This document shows positions 32,360-41,478 of a stretch of 64,000 nt of DNA, in pieces. Numbering within the stretch: the stretch's first letter is position 1; each line of letters opens with the position of its first letter. The notes below the pieces were generated by a model, which was not told the origin of the DNA, did no database searches, and saw nothing but the letters and a program-made list of their open reading frames with translations. The stretch is from an uncultured bacterium (GTDB lineage Bacteria > Myxococcota_A > Polyangia > Polyangiales > Houyiibacteriaceae): the NCBI GenBank assembly GCA_938024995.1, contig CALJDU010000001.1, positions 1 to 64,000 on the forward strand. Reading direction: 5' to 3'. A program made the position numbers and the translations under genes.

Positions 32360-32758
32360 CTAGTCGAGCGCCGCGACGTGTGACACGAGGAAGAGCCGGG
32401 CGTCTCCGAAGCTGCTGAACGCGGCGTGCGGCGGCATCCCGGTCCGCGTGGAACGGGTGAACTGCAGCTGCGAAATGGCCGACCGAAAGAGGACGGCGAG
32501 CGCCGCGAACTCGCCGAAGAGCAGGTTCCGCGCGACGTTGATCGCCGCGAGCGCGTCGGGGTCCGCGTGCGGCGCGTAGCGCGTGTCGTAGAGCAGGCCT
32601 GACCTCGACCACGCTGGTTTCTTCTGCGTGGTCAGTGTGTTGTACGCGGCGATCAGTTCCTCAGGCGACGCCCGCAGCGCGCTGCGGATGAGGGTGTAGC
32701 CGAAGTCGTCATCGCGAAGGAGCGTGAGAAACGAATCGGCGTACTGCGTCTCTGTCAC
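32360..32758 (-). CDS. Hypothetical protein, 132 aa
   Basis: A small soluble helical protein (VTETQYADSFLTLLRDDDFG at its N-terminus) with no recognised domain. GTG 32758 is preferred because the longer GTG 32797 start would overlap the end of the upstream lipoprotein gene by 29 bases; either is possible. It lies 10 bases after the FG-GAP lipoprotein gene on the same strand, so it is probably in its operon. Function unknown. Confidence 0.55.
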   Translation of the reverse strand: MTETQYADSFLTLLRDDDFGYTLIRSALRASPEELIAAYNTLTTQKKPAWSRSGLLYDTRYAPHADPDALAAINVARNLLFGEFAALAVLFRSAISQLQFTRSTRTGMPPHAAFSSFGDARLFLVSHVAALD

Positions 32759-32768
32759 TGCGTCTGTG

Positions 32769-34805
32769 TCATCGAGCGGTCTGCGCGGCGGGCTCACCCT
32801 GGGTGAGCTCGAACCCGTGACCGGCTGGCAACGTGAACGTCTCCTCGGTGAGCTCGGCGTTCGGCCACCGCACCGTCACCACCGCCTCGCAAGCTTCTCC
32901 GAGCCCGAAGTGGAGCGTGGTGTCGTCTTGGGAGCCGTAGTGACCGTGCCCTCCATCGACCTCGCGTGTCTGCGTGATTCCGCCGGCCGTCACGGTGACG
33001 CGCGCGCCGATCGCCGCGCGGTTGGTGCCGTCTCCGCCCGTGAGCGAGACCCGGATGAAGTTGCCGGCGGGCGACGTGTTCTCGAAGGCGCGGATCTGCG
33101 TTGTCTCGTAGCAGGGGTTGTCGCCGCCGCCGCTGCATCGCGAGCGCGAGTGGCCGACGATGATGTCGAGGTCGCCGTCGCCATCGAAGTCCGCGGTGAC
33201 CACGCCGTGGCTCCGGTTGTGCTCAAAGGCATCCGCGGTCGAGACCTCGCTGAACGAGAGCGGGCTGTCTTGGTGGTAGAGCATGCCGCGGTTGCCGGCG
33301 TAGTCCGAGCCGCCGACGTAGACGTCGAGCCAACCATCACCATCAAAGTCGAAGAGCGTGTTGGTCATGTGCCCCTCGTCCCACGACGCGCCGCTGTGCT
33401 CGATGCCGAGCCCGGTCGCGTCGTCAGACGGGCGGTCGAAGCTCACCTCTTGCGTGCCGTTGTTGACGAGCAACTCGCTTCCGTCGGATCCGCTGCCGGC
33501 CCACCAGTGACGAATCTCGCCGAGGAAGAGGTCGAGGTCACCGTCGTTGTCGACATCGCCGCAGGTGACCGCGGCGCTATTGCCGCCGAGGCGGAAGTCC
33601 TGCCGGTCTTGATTGTGGTTCCAGTTCGCGGCGCAGCTCACGCTCGGGCGGGGCAACCCCTCGCAGCCTTCGGCGGTCGGGTTGCTCGCGCAGAAGCAGA
33701 GCGCGAACTGGTTGTCTTCCCAGCCCTTGTCGTCATCGAACGCGAAGCCGGACTCCACCGAGCGATTGATGAAGCTGACGGTGTCCCCGCCGCGGGTCGC
33801 TTGCCACAAGTGGTTGGGGGAGCGGCCGTAAGACGGCGCGAGGAGCTCGGCGTCGCCGTCTCCGTTCAGGTCGCACGCGGCGGAGCCCCAGGCGCGGGTG
33901 TGCGAGAGCGCGCCGTTCAGGTCGGCGATGCGTCCCCAGTCGGTCGTCGCGAGCCCGACGGAGTCCGTGACCTCCACGAACGCGCCGGTTCCGTCTCCGC
34001 GGTAGAGGCGGTCCTGCATGAACACGATGGCGCCGCTCGACTGCGAGAAGTTGTGGTGCGGGACCCAAAGGTCGAGAAGGCCATCACGATCGAAATCGAT
34101 GAAGCTCGCACCTGCGGGAGAGGTGATCCGGCCGGGCGACTGGACCTCGCTCTCGGGCCCGAGCGTGAACCCACCTGCGCCGTCGTTGAGCATGATCTCG
34201 GAGCGCTCGCCCATCGAGATCTCCTCGTCGGAGGTGTTCATGCCGAGGAAGGCATCGAGGTCACCGTCGTTGTCGACATCGCCGAACGCGACGATCTCGA
34301 CCGGACGTCCCATCGCGGTGTTCTCGGGTGCGGTACGAAGCGTCAGGAGGCCCGAGCTCTGCGTGATGTCCTCGAAGCCGCTCCCCGTGTTCTTGAGAAG
34401 CCAGGTGCGGCGCACGCCCTCCGCGCCGAAGTCGTCCCAGCGAGGCGCGCCGCGACGTACAATGAGATCAGGACGGCGGTCACCGTCCACGTCAGCGACG
34501 TTGAGCCGGACGCCAGAGACGCCCTCGAGGCCCCAGTCGGCGGTCGCTTCACGGAAGACAGAGGTGCCAGGCGACCAGGCGCTGAAGCTGTTGCAGACCG
34601 CTTCGGGGAGGACCGGGACGCAGGTGTCGGCTTCGCACGCGGTCCCGACGTCGCAGCTCGCCTCTCCGCCGCACTCGCAGACGCCCATGTTGCAGCTCTC
34701 GCCCTCGGCGCAGGAGACGTCCGCGCAAGGGTCGGGCGGTTCATTGTCACATGCCGTGAGGACAAGGGCGGAGCTGAAGAGGAGAGCGAGCGCGCGGAAT
34801 TTCAT
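32769..34805 (-). CDS. FG-GAP/VCBS repeat lipoprotein with C-terminal ASPIC/UnbV domain
   Basis: The 678-residue exported lipoprotein has a signal and lipobox (ALVLTACDNE). A small Cys-rich EGF-like segment follows (ADVSCAEGESCNMGVCECGG). About seven FG-GAP-type propeller blades with calcium-like loops come next (ADVDGDRRPDL, GDVDNDGDLDAF, FDFDGDGWLDV, ADFDGDGDLDI). The last ~80 residues match the ASPIC/UnbV domain (IRVSLTGGDGTNRAAIGARV). This is the CRTAC1-like architecture common in Planctomycetes and myxobacteria, of unknown biochemical role. ATG 34805 was chosen because it directly precedes the signal peptide. Confidence 0.88.
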   Translation of the reverse strand: MKFRALALLFSSALVLTACDNEPPDPCADVSCAEGESCNMGVCECGGEASCDVGTACEADTCVPVLPEAVCNSFSAWSPGTSVFREATADWGLEGVSGVRLNVADVDGDRRPDLIVRRGAPRWDDFGAEGVRRTWLLKNTGSGFEDITQSSGLLTLRTAPENTAMGRPVEIVAFGDVDNDGDLDAFLGMNTSDEEISMGERSEIMLNDGAGGFTLGPESEVQSPGRITSPAGASFIDFDRDGLLDLWVPHHNFSQSSGAIVFMQDRLYRGDGTGAFVEVTDSVGLATTDWGRIADLNGALSHTRAWGSAACDLNGDGDAELLAPSYGRSPNHLWQATRGGDTVSFINRSVESGFAFDDDKGWEDNQFALCFCASNPTAEGCEGLPRPSVSCAANWNHNQDRQDFRLGGNSAAVTCGDVDNDGDLDLFLGEIRHWWAGSGSDGSELLVNNGTQEVSFDRPSDDATGLGIEHSGASWDEGHMTNTLFDFDGDGWLDVYVGGSDYAGNRGMLYHQDSPLSFSEVSTADAFEHNRSHGVVTADFDGDGDLDIIVGHSRSRCSGGGDNPCYETTQIRAFENTSPAGNFIRVSLTGGDGTNRAAIGARVTVTAGGITQTREVDGGHGHYGSQDDTTLHFGLGEACEAVVTVRWPNAELTEETFTLPAGHGFELTQGEPAAQTAR

Positions 34806-34886
34806 AGATGGCACCAAGCGTGGAGAAGGCTTTGGCCTAGCACGTCTCCAGCGCAGCCAAAAAGACAATGCTCACTCGGCGCCCGG

Positions 34887-35783
34887 CTACTCGTCGGGGT
34901 CTTCGAGCGCGCACTGCTCAACGAATGTTGGCGGCAGGAGGTCGAAGCCAAGGTTGAGGCGCTCCTCCATGAGATCACTCTCAAAGGCCTGCTCTGCTTG
35001 CGCGGCGAGCATCGCGTTGAACGCGGTCCGCGCGGAGGAACAATCACCGCGTGCCGCCGCGAGCTCAGCGGAGAACTGAAAGAAGGGGAGGTCCTCGACT
35101 CCGAGCTCGCGCGCGAGTTCGACGTGTTGCTCCGCGACCTCAAAGACGTCCCTCCGGCGCGCGTCCCAGCCAAGCGCGAGCATGGCGTTCGGGTCGAGCG
35201 GCGCGACGCGGTGGCGCCAGCGCGCGTGAAGGGAGGAGACATCGGCGGTTTCGATCGAGCTGATCTCCGTGCCTAGCCAGAGCGCGAGCGCGAGCGACCA
35301 CGGCGCGAGGGTGAGCGCGGTGATGATCAGCCTCAGCGGCGCCGTCTCGATCTCCGCGCGGTCGAGGTAGAGCGCCGCGATCGCCCCGATCGCTCCGGTC
35401 GCGACCGGCCAAGGGACAATGGGGGCGAGAAACGCGAGGGAGACCGCGCCGGCGGTTCCCGCGACGAGCAAGAACAACAAGCCGGCCCGAGCGGCCTTTC
35501 GCGCGCTCCGCGGGACCAACGCGAAGAGCGTGAGGGTCGCGGTCGCGATGGCGAAGAGCAGCGAGGGCGCGCTCGCTCGCTCGAGCACAAAGCGGGGCCC
35601 GAGCGCGGTGAAGCCTCCCGCGAACGCCAGCTCCACCAGGAGGGCCTGCGCGAGGAACGGCGCGTGACGGTCATCGTCTGAGCGCTCGACGAGGCGCGTA
35701 AGCTGTCGAATCGCGAGCGGGACAAGGAACGCGAGCGCGAGGGTGAGCGCGGGACGGAGGAGGGCTTCCGCCAGCGGGATCAC
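34887..35783 (-). CDS. Polytopic membrane protein with soluble TPR-like tail
   Basis: In the 298-residue protein, residues 1-175 hold five or six hydrophobic segments. Residues about 180-298 are soluble and helical, with VFEVAEQHVELARELGVEDL and FNAMLAAQAEQAFESDLMEE resembling TPR-type helix pairs. Start GTG 35783. It shares its strand with the exonuclease III gene (upstream) and the FG-GAP lipoprotein gene (downstream, 81 bases). Function unknown. Confidence 0.65.
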   Translation of the reverse strand: MIPLAEALLRPALTLALAFLVPLAIRQLTRLVERSDDDRHAPFLAQALLVELAFAGGFTALGPRFVLERASAPSLLFAIATATLTLFALVPRSARKAARAGLLFLLVAGTAGAVSLAFLAPIVPWPVATGAIGAIAALYLDRAEIETAPLRLIITALTLAPWSLALALWLGTEISSIETADVSSLHARWRHRVAPLDPNAMLALGWDARRRDVFEVAEQHVELARELGVEDLPFFQFSAELAAARGDCSSARTAFNAMLAAQAEQAFESDLMEERLNLGFDLLPPTFVEQCALEDPDE

Positions 35784-35870
35784 GTGACGCTCCGCCGCTT
35801 CACCGGGCGCCCATATTGGAAAGCGACGAAGGAGCGCTGAGCGGAGCGAACATGGGTGGGAGGCTCCAAA

Positions 35871-36677
35871 TCATTTACTTATTTGGAGGGAGGGGCGGAC
35901 AGCCCCTCCAAGAATATCAAGCTCGACCAGGAGCGGCGCGTGATCGGAGGCGCCGCGGCCTTCTCGTTCCTTGCGGTCCACCTGCGCGCCGACGCAGCGC
36001 GCGGCGAGTATCTCGGTGGTGTAGACGTGATCGATCCGCAGCCCGTGGTTCCGCTCGAAGCCAAGCGCGCGGTAGTCCCACCACGAGTAGAGCTGGCCGT
36101 GAGGGAAGAACGGGCGGACCACGTCAACCAACCCGAACTCTCTGATGTGCGTGAGCGCAGCGCGGACCTCGTCGTTCGCGAGGACGGTTCGTCGGAAACT
36201 GTCGAGCGCCATGTCGTCGTCGAAAGGGGCGACGTTGTAGTCGCCGAGGAGCGCGACCGGATCGCTCGGCTTGAAGCGCTCGTCGAGGACCTCCCGCAAT
36301 CGCGCCATCCACTTCAGCTTGAAGCGGTACTTGGGAGAGGTCGCGTCGCCTCCGTTCGGGAAGTACGCGCTCATGACGTGGACTCCATCGATGGTCGCGC
36401 CGCAGAGCCGAGAGTGGGCGTCGAGCTCTTCGTCGCCGACGCCGTAGAAGACATCGCTCGGCTCGCTCTTCGAGAGGATGGCGACGCCGTTGTACGTCTT
36501 CTGCCCATGGATGACGGCGTGGTAGCCGAGCGCCTGGATCTTCTCGAGCGGGAACTTCTCCTCGACGACCTTGAGCTCCTGGAGGCAGAGGACGTCGGGG
36601 GCGCTGCGCTTCAGAAAGGCGAGGGCGCGCTCTTCTCGCGCGCGGATGGAGTTCACGTTCCAGCTGCAAAGGAGCAT
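35871..36677 (-). CDS. xthA: Exodeoxyribonuclease III
   Basis: This 268-residue enzyme of the ExoIII/APE family cleaves DNA at abasic sites and degrades 3' ends in base-excision repair. Motifs are intact: SWNVNSIRARE at the start, CLQELKV with the metal-binding Glu, YNGVAILSK, SAYFPNGGD, LLGDYNVAPFDDD and the final ASDHAPLLVEL with the catalytic Asp and His. The length is normal. The last ~12 residues (from a hairpin-rich stretch of DNA) are not conserved in the family. Start ATG 36677, divergent from ridA by 81 bases. Confidence 0.93.
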   Translation of the reverse strand: MLLCSWNVNSIRAREERALAFLKRSAPDVLCLQELKVVEEKFPLEKIQALGYHAVIHGQKTYNGVAILSKSEPSDVFYGVGDEELDAHSRLCGATIDGVHVMSAYFPNGGDATSPKYRFKLKWMARLREVLDERFKPSDPVALLGDYNVAPFDDDMALDSFRRTVLANDEVRAALTHIREFGLVDVVRPFFPHGQLYSWWDYRALGFERNHGLRIDHVYTTEILAARCVGAQVDRKEREGRGASDHAPLLVELDILGGAVRPSLQISK

Positions 36678-36758
36678 CGAAGCTCATCTACCACACCTCG
36701 AAGAGCGAGACTCGAAGAGGCGTAGTGCTCAACGTCATACGCGGTCTATCCTCGGCGC

Positions 36759-37157
36759 ATGACACGAGAAGCTGTACACACAGATGAGGCCCCGGCCGCG
36801 ATCGGACCGTACTCTCAAGCGGTGCGACTGGGGTCGCTCCTCTTTTGTTCTGGTCAGATCGCGCTCCACCCAAAGACCGGCGCGCTGGTTGGGGAGGGGG
36901 ACGTCGAGGCGCAGACCGAGCGCGTCATGGAGAACCTGGTCGCGGTGCTCCGGGCCGGCGGCGCGAGCCTCGAGACGACCGCCAAGATCACGATTTTTCT
37001 GAAGAGCATGGACGACTTCGGGAAGGTGAACGCGATCTACGCGCGCTGGTTCGACGGCGTGGTGCCGCCTGCGCGGGCGTGCGTCGAAGTGGCTCGCTTG
37101 CCGAAGGACGTGCTGGTCGAGATCGACGCCGTCGCCGGGGTCACCACGGGCTCGTGA
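36759..37157 (+). CDS. ridA: RidA-family enamine/imine deaminase
   Basis: The 132-residue protein has the normal length and motifs of RidA. AIGPYSQAVRLGSLLFCSGQ lies near the N-terminus, VMENLVAVLRAGGASLE in the middle, and the substrate-binding Arg is in PPARACVEVARLPKDVLVEI at the end. RidA hydrolyses reactive 2-aminoacrylate and related enamines to keto acids, protecting PLP enzymes. Start ATG 36759. The stop overlaps the GTG of the following Tudor-like gene (GTGA), so the two are co-translated although no functional link is known. Confidence 0.93.
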   Translation: MTREAVHTDEAPAAIGPYSQAVRLGSLLFCSGQIALHPKTGALVGEGDVEAQTERVMENLVAVLRAGGASLETTAKITIFLKSMDDFGKVNAIYARWFDGVVPPARACVEVARLPKDVLVEIDAVAGVTTGS

Positions 37158-38200
37158 CGTCGGCGGTGAAAGCGGGGAGTGTCGGGGCGGTCGTTCGTGA
37201 GCTGCTCTCGTCGCGTTACCGGGTCGATGTCGAGATTACCGACGACCAAGATCTCTACGAGCTCCTCGAGCTGGACGTCGCCGACCGCCTCGAGACCTTC
37301 CGTGGTTTGCTCGAGGAGCGCTTCCCGAGGGTACCGATCCCTGAGGTCTTGACCATCCAAGCGATTCAGCGCGCCGCCTCCTCTGGCGACGACGTTGTCC
37401 ATCGGCTCTCGGCGAAAGCGACGGCGGCGCTTCCGCGAGCGGTGGCGCAAGCGATCGTTCGGACCCGCGCGGAGCTGTCTGCGCACTTCCAGGAAGACGA
37501 CTACGACGCCTTCGACGACCCTGAGAGCTTCGCGTTCGACCCGGCGACCTTCGCCCACGCGATTCGAGACGCGATCGCGTCGGTCGCTGAGCTCGCCGAT
37601 CCCGCGGCGCTCACTCGCTCCGCGCGAAACGAACGCGTCCAGTTCGCGCTCGCGAAGAATCGGCAGCTCCCATTGAACGCGCTTGTCGCGGAGGTCGTGG
37701 CGCTCTTTCGGCTCTCGGTTTCCGACGGGAAGGTGATGATTCCGGGGCCGCGCTTCGATTCGTTTCACGATGACCTCGCGACCACCATCGAACGCTTCGT
37801 CGCGGATGGGGACGCGGACGCAGAGACGCTGGGGACGGTCTGCGCGACGGCGATCAAGGCGTTGGTCGCTACGCTTTCGCGTGATTCCTCACCGGAGCTC
37901 CAAGCGCTGCATGACCAGACGCGGTCTGCTCTCGCCGAAGAACTCGTCCCCAAGCTGCGAAGGACGGAGCGGCGGGCGGCTGAGATCGTCAAGCTGGTCG
38001 ATACGCACTGCAGCTTCGTTCGCGCAGCGGAGGTCGTTGTTCCAGGGGAGGTGGTGAAGTATTCGCCGAAGAAGCGCTTCGTCGCGGGTCAGAAGATCAC
38101 GCACCCGAAGTTCGGCGCGGGTGACGTCGTGTCCGTGACCTCAACCTCGATGAAGGTCCGCTTTGGCGAAGTCGAGAAGATGTTGGTGCACGGCCGCTAG
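37154..38200 (+). CDS. Hypothetical protein with C-terminal Tudor/SH3-like domain
   Basis: The 348-residue soluble protein has a mostly helical body (about 1-290) that I do not recognise. It ends in a small strand-rich module, KITHPKFGAGDVVSVTSTSM and KVRFGEVEKMLVHGR, of the kind found at the C-terminus of UvrD-type helicases and in CarD-like proteins. Such modules bind RNA polymerase or nucleic-acid partners. The GTG start overlaps the ridA stop. A strong terminator lies 12 bases after the stop, so the two genes form a closed operon. Confidence 0.7.
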   Translation: MTSAVKAGSVGAVVRELLSSRYRVDVEITDDQDLYELLELDVADRLETFRGLLEERFPRVPIPEVLTIQAIQRAASSGDDVVHRLSAKATAALPRAVAQAIVRTRAELSAHFQEDDYDAFDDPESFAFDPATFAHAIRDAIASVAELADPAALTRSARNERVQFALAKNRQLPLNALVAEVVALFRLSVSDGKVMIPGPRFDSFHDDLATTIERFVADGDADAETLGTVCATAIKALVATLSRDSSPELQALHDQTRSALAEELVPKLRRTERRAAEIVKLVDTHCSFVRAAEVVVPGEVVKYSPKKRFVAGQKITHPKFGAGDVVSVTSTSMKVRFGEVEKMLVHGR

Positions 38201-38211
38201 CTGCTCTACGG

Positions 38212-38259
38212 CGACAATCCGTTTGAAGACGCGGCGCTTTTAGACGGATTGTCGTTTTT
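38212..38259 (+). terminator. Rho-independent terminator after the ridA operon
   Basis: Arms CGACAATCCGT (38212-38222) and ACGGATTGTCG (38244-38254) form an 11-bp perfect stem with a 21-base loop, followed by TTTTT (38255-38259). Confidence 0.82.
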
Positions 38260-38312
38260 GGACCTGTGGCAAAGCAGGCCCGCTGAACGACATCAGGGTT
38301 CGCCGCTGAACG

Positions 38313-39788
38313 TCAGGGGTTCATCGCGCTGGGGGTCATCGCGCTGGGGTTCATCGCGCTGGGGGCACCCAGGACCTCTTCACCGGCCTGCGGCTGGTGC
38401 AGCATCTCCGCGCGTACCGCGGCCGCTCTGTTCCGCTCGGTGTTCCCGCGGAGCTGCTCTCGGATTCGGTTCGTGAGCTTCGGGAGGACGCGCGGCTGGA
38501 CCGGCCGAGGCGCGGCAGCGGAAGGCGCGGCGGGATCGATGAACTGCACGCGGCCGAAACGGTTCGGCATGTGGAAGTCGCCGACGCGCGGCGGGGACCA
38601 GCCAGCAGCGCGCTGACCCTGATCGCGCGAATCCATGACGTAGAAGTTCACGCGCCACGTGTCGCCGTGGTTCGGCTTGGTCGCCGGCGGGTCGCCGTGG
38701 TTGAAGGCGGTCCACGGGATCAGGATCTCCACCGTGTAGCCGTTGTCTTCTTCATCGTCGTTGACGGTGCCGCGGCGCGTGACTTGCGAGCGAAGGCCAC
38801 TGTTCCAGTCCGCGTGACCGATGGGCTGCGGGACGCGTCGGCGGTCGTAGCGCGTGTCGAAGACGACGTTGTTGGGCGAGACCTGCATCTCGAAGTAGTT
38901 CACGCCGCGCCCACCGGGGTCGACCATGATCTCAACGCAGTCGGCCTCCCAGAGGTGGTCATCGAGGTTGCGGAACTCGCTCTTCAAGAAGTCGTCCGCC
39001 ACCTCGAAGCCGACGTAGAAGCCCTCGTCGTTCCAGAGCGTGCGCGCGGTCGCGCGGAACTCCGCCGGAGCGCCGGTCATGGTGTTGACGAACGCTTGAG
39101 TCGCCGGAGCGCTCCGCCAGGCGCTCTCGTTAAGCTGACCATCGAGCGTGATGGAGGTGCTCGTCTTGAGCGCGCGGATCGCCGGGACGCTCGGGGCTTC
39201 TTGACGCGCGGCCGCAGCGGCTGGGCTGCCCGCGGCGTTGGTCGGGATGGTCAGGACGATGGCGCGGTTCTCGCCATCGTTGGGCCCGCGGGTGACCTGG
39301 AGACGGTGCGGACCGTTCCAGATGCCGAGCCGGAAGACCGCGCGGCTGGAGTCCCAGTCCTCGGGAAGGGTGGTCTCTTGAACATCGCGGATGTACTCGC
39401 CCGAGCGCCAACGGCCGGGAGGGTACAGCTGACGGACAACGCCGATCTGGTCTTCGTTCATCCGGTCGCGGCCGTCCGCGTCGCCGATGTGCGTGAAGAG
39501 CTGCCAGCCCTCCTCAAGCGTCCGCTCCGCCTTCCAGTACCAGGTCACCGTAATGGTGGCGCCGGGGCTCCAGCTGTCCGCGGTGACGTCGTACCCGACG
39601 AGCTTGATCTTGTCCTCGAACGAGATGTCGAGCGCGTGCGCCGGGCTCGGGGCTTCGCGCGACACGAACGTCGAGAGCTGCTCCCGTTGTGAAGCGGTCA
39701 GCTCGCGGGTCTTCTCCACGCAGCCCGTGACGCCGATGATGAGGAGGAGCGCGAACGCCGCGCCGAGGGTCTTCTTCGTTGCCTTCAT
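38313..39788 (-). CDS. Lipoprotein with CBM9-like (family 9 carbohydrate-binding-like) domain
   Basis: The 491-residue exported protein has a lipobox near Cys23 (IGVTGCVEK). An immunoglobulin-like strand domain (about 55-185; ITVTWYWKAERTLEEGWQLF) and a linker come next. The CBM9-like domain (about 205-410) starts at SITLDGQLNESAWRSAPATQ and includes LWEADCVEIMVDPGG and DNGYTVEILIPW, typical of the CBM9-like/DOMON-like sugar- or haem-binding fold. The tail ends in a three-copy repeat, SAMNPSAMTPSAMNP. Probably a surface or periplasmic ligand-binding protein. No enzyme motif is seen. Confidence 0.82.
   Translation of the reverse strand: MKATKKTLGAAFALLLIIGVTGCVEKTRELTASQREQLSTFVSREAPSPAHALDISFEDKIKLVGYDVTADSWSPGATITVTWYWKAERTLEEGWQLFTHIGDADGRDRMNEDQIGVVRQLYPPGRWRSGEYIRDVQETTLPEDWDSSRAVFRLGIWNGPHRLQVTRGPNDGENRAIVLTIPTNAAGSPAAAAARQEAPSVPAIRALKTSTSITLDGQLNESAWRSAPATQAFVNTMTGAPAEFRATARTLWNDEGFYVGFEVADDFLKSEFRNLDDHLWEADCVEIMVDPGGRGVNYFEMQVSPNNVVFDTRYDRRRVPQPIGHADWNSGLRSQVTRRGTVNDDEEDNGYTVEILIPWTAFNHGDPPATKPNHGDTWRVNFYVMDSRDQGQRAAGWSPPRVGDFHMPNRFGRVQFIDPAAPSAAAPRPVQPRVLPKLTNRIREQLRGNTERNRAAAVRAEMLHQPQAGEEVLGAPSAMNPSAMTPSAMNP
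38316..38360. repeat. Three tandem 15-bp repeats at the 3' end of the CBM9-like gene
   Basis: The unit GGGG(T/G)TCATCGCGCT occurs at 38316-38330, 38331-38345 and 38346-38360, in frame, encoding the C-terminal SAM(N/T)P repeat. A further degenerate copy of the flanking CGCTGAACG..TCAGGG lies just outside the gene at 38281-38301. Confidence 0.85.
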
Positions 39789-39834
39789 GACTCTTCTCTT
39801 GGCCTTGGGACCTCGCGGTCGCGACCTCGTTGGA

Positions 39835-41463
39835 CTACTTGCGTGACTTACGCCGCGCCTTTTTCTTCTTCTGGCGAGCCGACTTCTTCTTGTTCTTGTC
39901 GACCTTTTTTCGGGGCTTGTCGGCGCGTGGCGCTTGTCGACCCATGCCCATCCCCATCCCCGGAAGCGAGAGGCCGCCGGGACCGCCTTCTGCCACCGCG
40001 GCTTCGAGGAGCTGGTCCGCGAGGCTCGCCATCATGGGGTTCTCTTCGATGCCGCCGCCGCCCGTCTTGACGACATCGCGGAGGCGCTTCGCTGCGGCCA
40101 TCTGCTTCATCCCCGGGATGCGCGAGAGCATGCCGGCTTGGTTGCCAATGCTGCCCATCATGTTCTTCATCATCATGAAGCGCTGCAGGAGCTCGGCGAC
40201 ATCTTTCGGCTCACGGCCGCAGCCCTTGGCGACGCGGTTGAGCCGGCTGGGCTCCTTCTTGAAGACGTCGACGTCGCGTCGCTCGTGCTTCGTCATTGAG
40301 CTGACGATGGCCTTCGTTCGGACGAGTTCACGGTCGTCGACCTGGAACCCATCCGGCATTGAGTCGGCGAAGAAGGGGAGCTTCTCGAAGATGTCCTGAA
40401 GCGGGCCCATCCCCTGGATCATCTCGATCTGCTGGAGGAAGTCGTCGAGGGTGAACTGCCCTTGCAGCATCCGCTGCGCGTCTTCTTCCGCGCGCTTCTC
40501 ATCGATGACGCCTTCGAAGTCCTTCATCAGGCCGACGACGTCGCCCATTCCGAGGATCCGGCTCGCCATGCCATCGGGACGGAAGACCTCGATCTTGTCG
40601 AGCCCTTCGCCCATGCCGACGAACTTCACTGGCGCGCCCGTGACGTCCTTGACCGAGAGCGCGGCGCCGCCGCGCGCGTCACCGTCGAGCTTCGTGAGCA
40701 CCACGCCCGAGAGGTTCAGGCGGTCGTTGAAGGCCGCGGCGGTCTTGACCGAGTCCTGACCGATCATCGCGTCGACGACGAGGAAGATGTTCTCCGGGTC
40801 GACGGACGCCTTGATGTCGTCGAGCTCCTTCATGAGAGGAGCGTCGACCGCGAGCCGACCGGCGGTGTCGAAGATGATCGTGTCGCGCTTCAGCTTCTTG
40901 GCGTGCGCGACCGCCTTCGTACAGATGTCCAAGGGACGCCCGCCAGGAATCGCGAAGACCGGAATGTCGAGCTGCTCGCCGAGGATCTGGAGCTGCTCAA
41001 TCGCGCCCGGTCGCGCGACATCCGCGGCGACCAAGAGCGGCTTGCGGTCGTACTCCTTCTCAAGGAGGCGGGCCATCTTCCCCGAGCTGGTGGTCTTACC
41101 CGCGCCTTGAAGACCGACCATCATGATTCCGGTGATCTTCGGCGCGTCGGCGAACACAATCGCGTCGCCCTCGAACGACATCATCGCCTGGAGCTCGTCC
41201 TGGCAGATCTTGATGAACTGCTCGGCGGGCCCGACCTTGATGGTCCGTTCCTTGGTTTTCGCGGTGGTCTGGACGACCTTTCCAACCGCGCGCTCCTTCA
41301 CGCGAGAAAGGAACGACTTCACGACCCCGAACTCGACATCGGCTTCGAGGAGCGAGAGCCGCACATCGCGAAGCGCTTGATCGATGTTCCCCTCGGTCAG
41401 CTCAGTGACACCGCCGAGGCGATTGCGCGCGGCCCGAAAGCCTTTGGTGAGAGTCTCAAACAT
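39835..41463 (-). CDS. ffh: Signal recognition particle protein Ffh
   Basis: The 542-residue SRP54-type GTPase targets nascent membrane and secretory proteins together with the 4.5S RNA and FtsY. The order is the N domain (1-85), the G domain with P-loop GLQGAGKTT (117-125), DVARPGAIEQL, DTAGR, TKLDGDARGG and GMGEGLDKIEVF, and the Met-rich M domain from about 330 (FLQQIEMIQGMGPL, then FMMMKNMMGSI). A Lys/Arg-rich tail of about 30 residues (KKVDKNKKKSARQKKKKARR) is an unusual extension that could add RNA or membrane contacts. Start ATG 41463. A possible promoter and a weak hairpin lie in the 127-base upstream gap. Confidence 0.96.
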   Translation of the reverse strand: MFETLTKGFRAARNRLGGVTELTEGNIDQALRDVRLSLLEADVEFGVVKSFLSRVKERAVGKVVQTTAKTKERTIKVGPAEQFIKICQDELQAMMSFEGDAIVFADAPKITGIMMVGLQGAGKTTSSGKMARLLEKEYDRKPLLVAADVARPGAIEQLQILGEQLDIPVFAIPGGRPLDICTKAVAHAKKLKRDTIIFDTAGRLAVDAPLMKELDDIKASVDPENIFLVVDAMIGQDSVKTAAAFNDRLNLSGVVLTKLDGDARGGAALSVKDVTGAPVKFVGMGEGLDKIEVFRPDGMASRILGMGDVVGLMKDFEGVIDEKRAEEDAQRMLQGQFTLDDFLQQIEMIQGMGPLQDIFEKLPFFADSMPDGFQVDDRELVRTKAIVSSMTKHERRDVDVFKKEPSRLNRVAKGCGREPKDVAELLQRFMMMKNMMGSIGNQAGMLSRIPGMKQMAAAKRLRDVVKTGGGGIEENPMMASLADQLLEAAVAEGGPGGLSLPGMGMGMGRQAPRADKPRKKVDKNKKKSARQKKKKARRKSRK

Positions 41464-41478
41464 CCTAAAAAACCAGTG

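Noticed and set aside
32724..35276. 850-codon open frame on the plus strand
   Set aside because: It is antisense to the FG-GAP lipoprotein gene, whose repeat motifs, signal peptide and UnbV domain are clear; the plus-strand product is Arg/Val/Glu-rich noise.
35880..35915. Hairpin with GGAGGGGC/GCCCCTCC arms at the 3' end of xthA
   Set aside because: It lies inside the coding end and is not followed by a T-run on either strand, so I do not call it a terminator.
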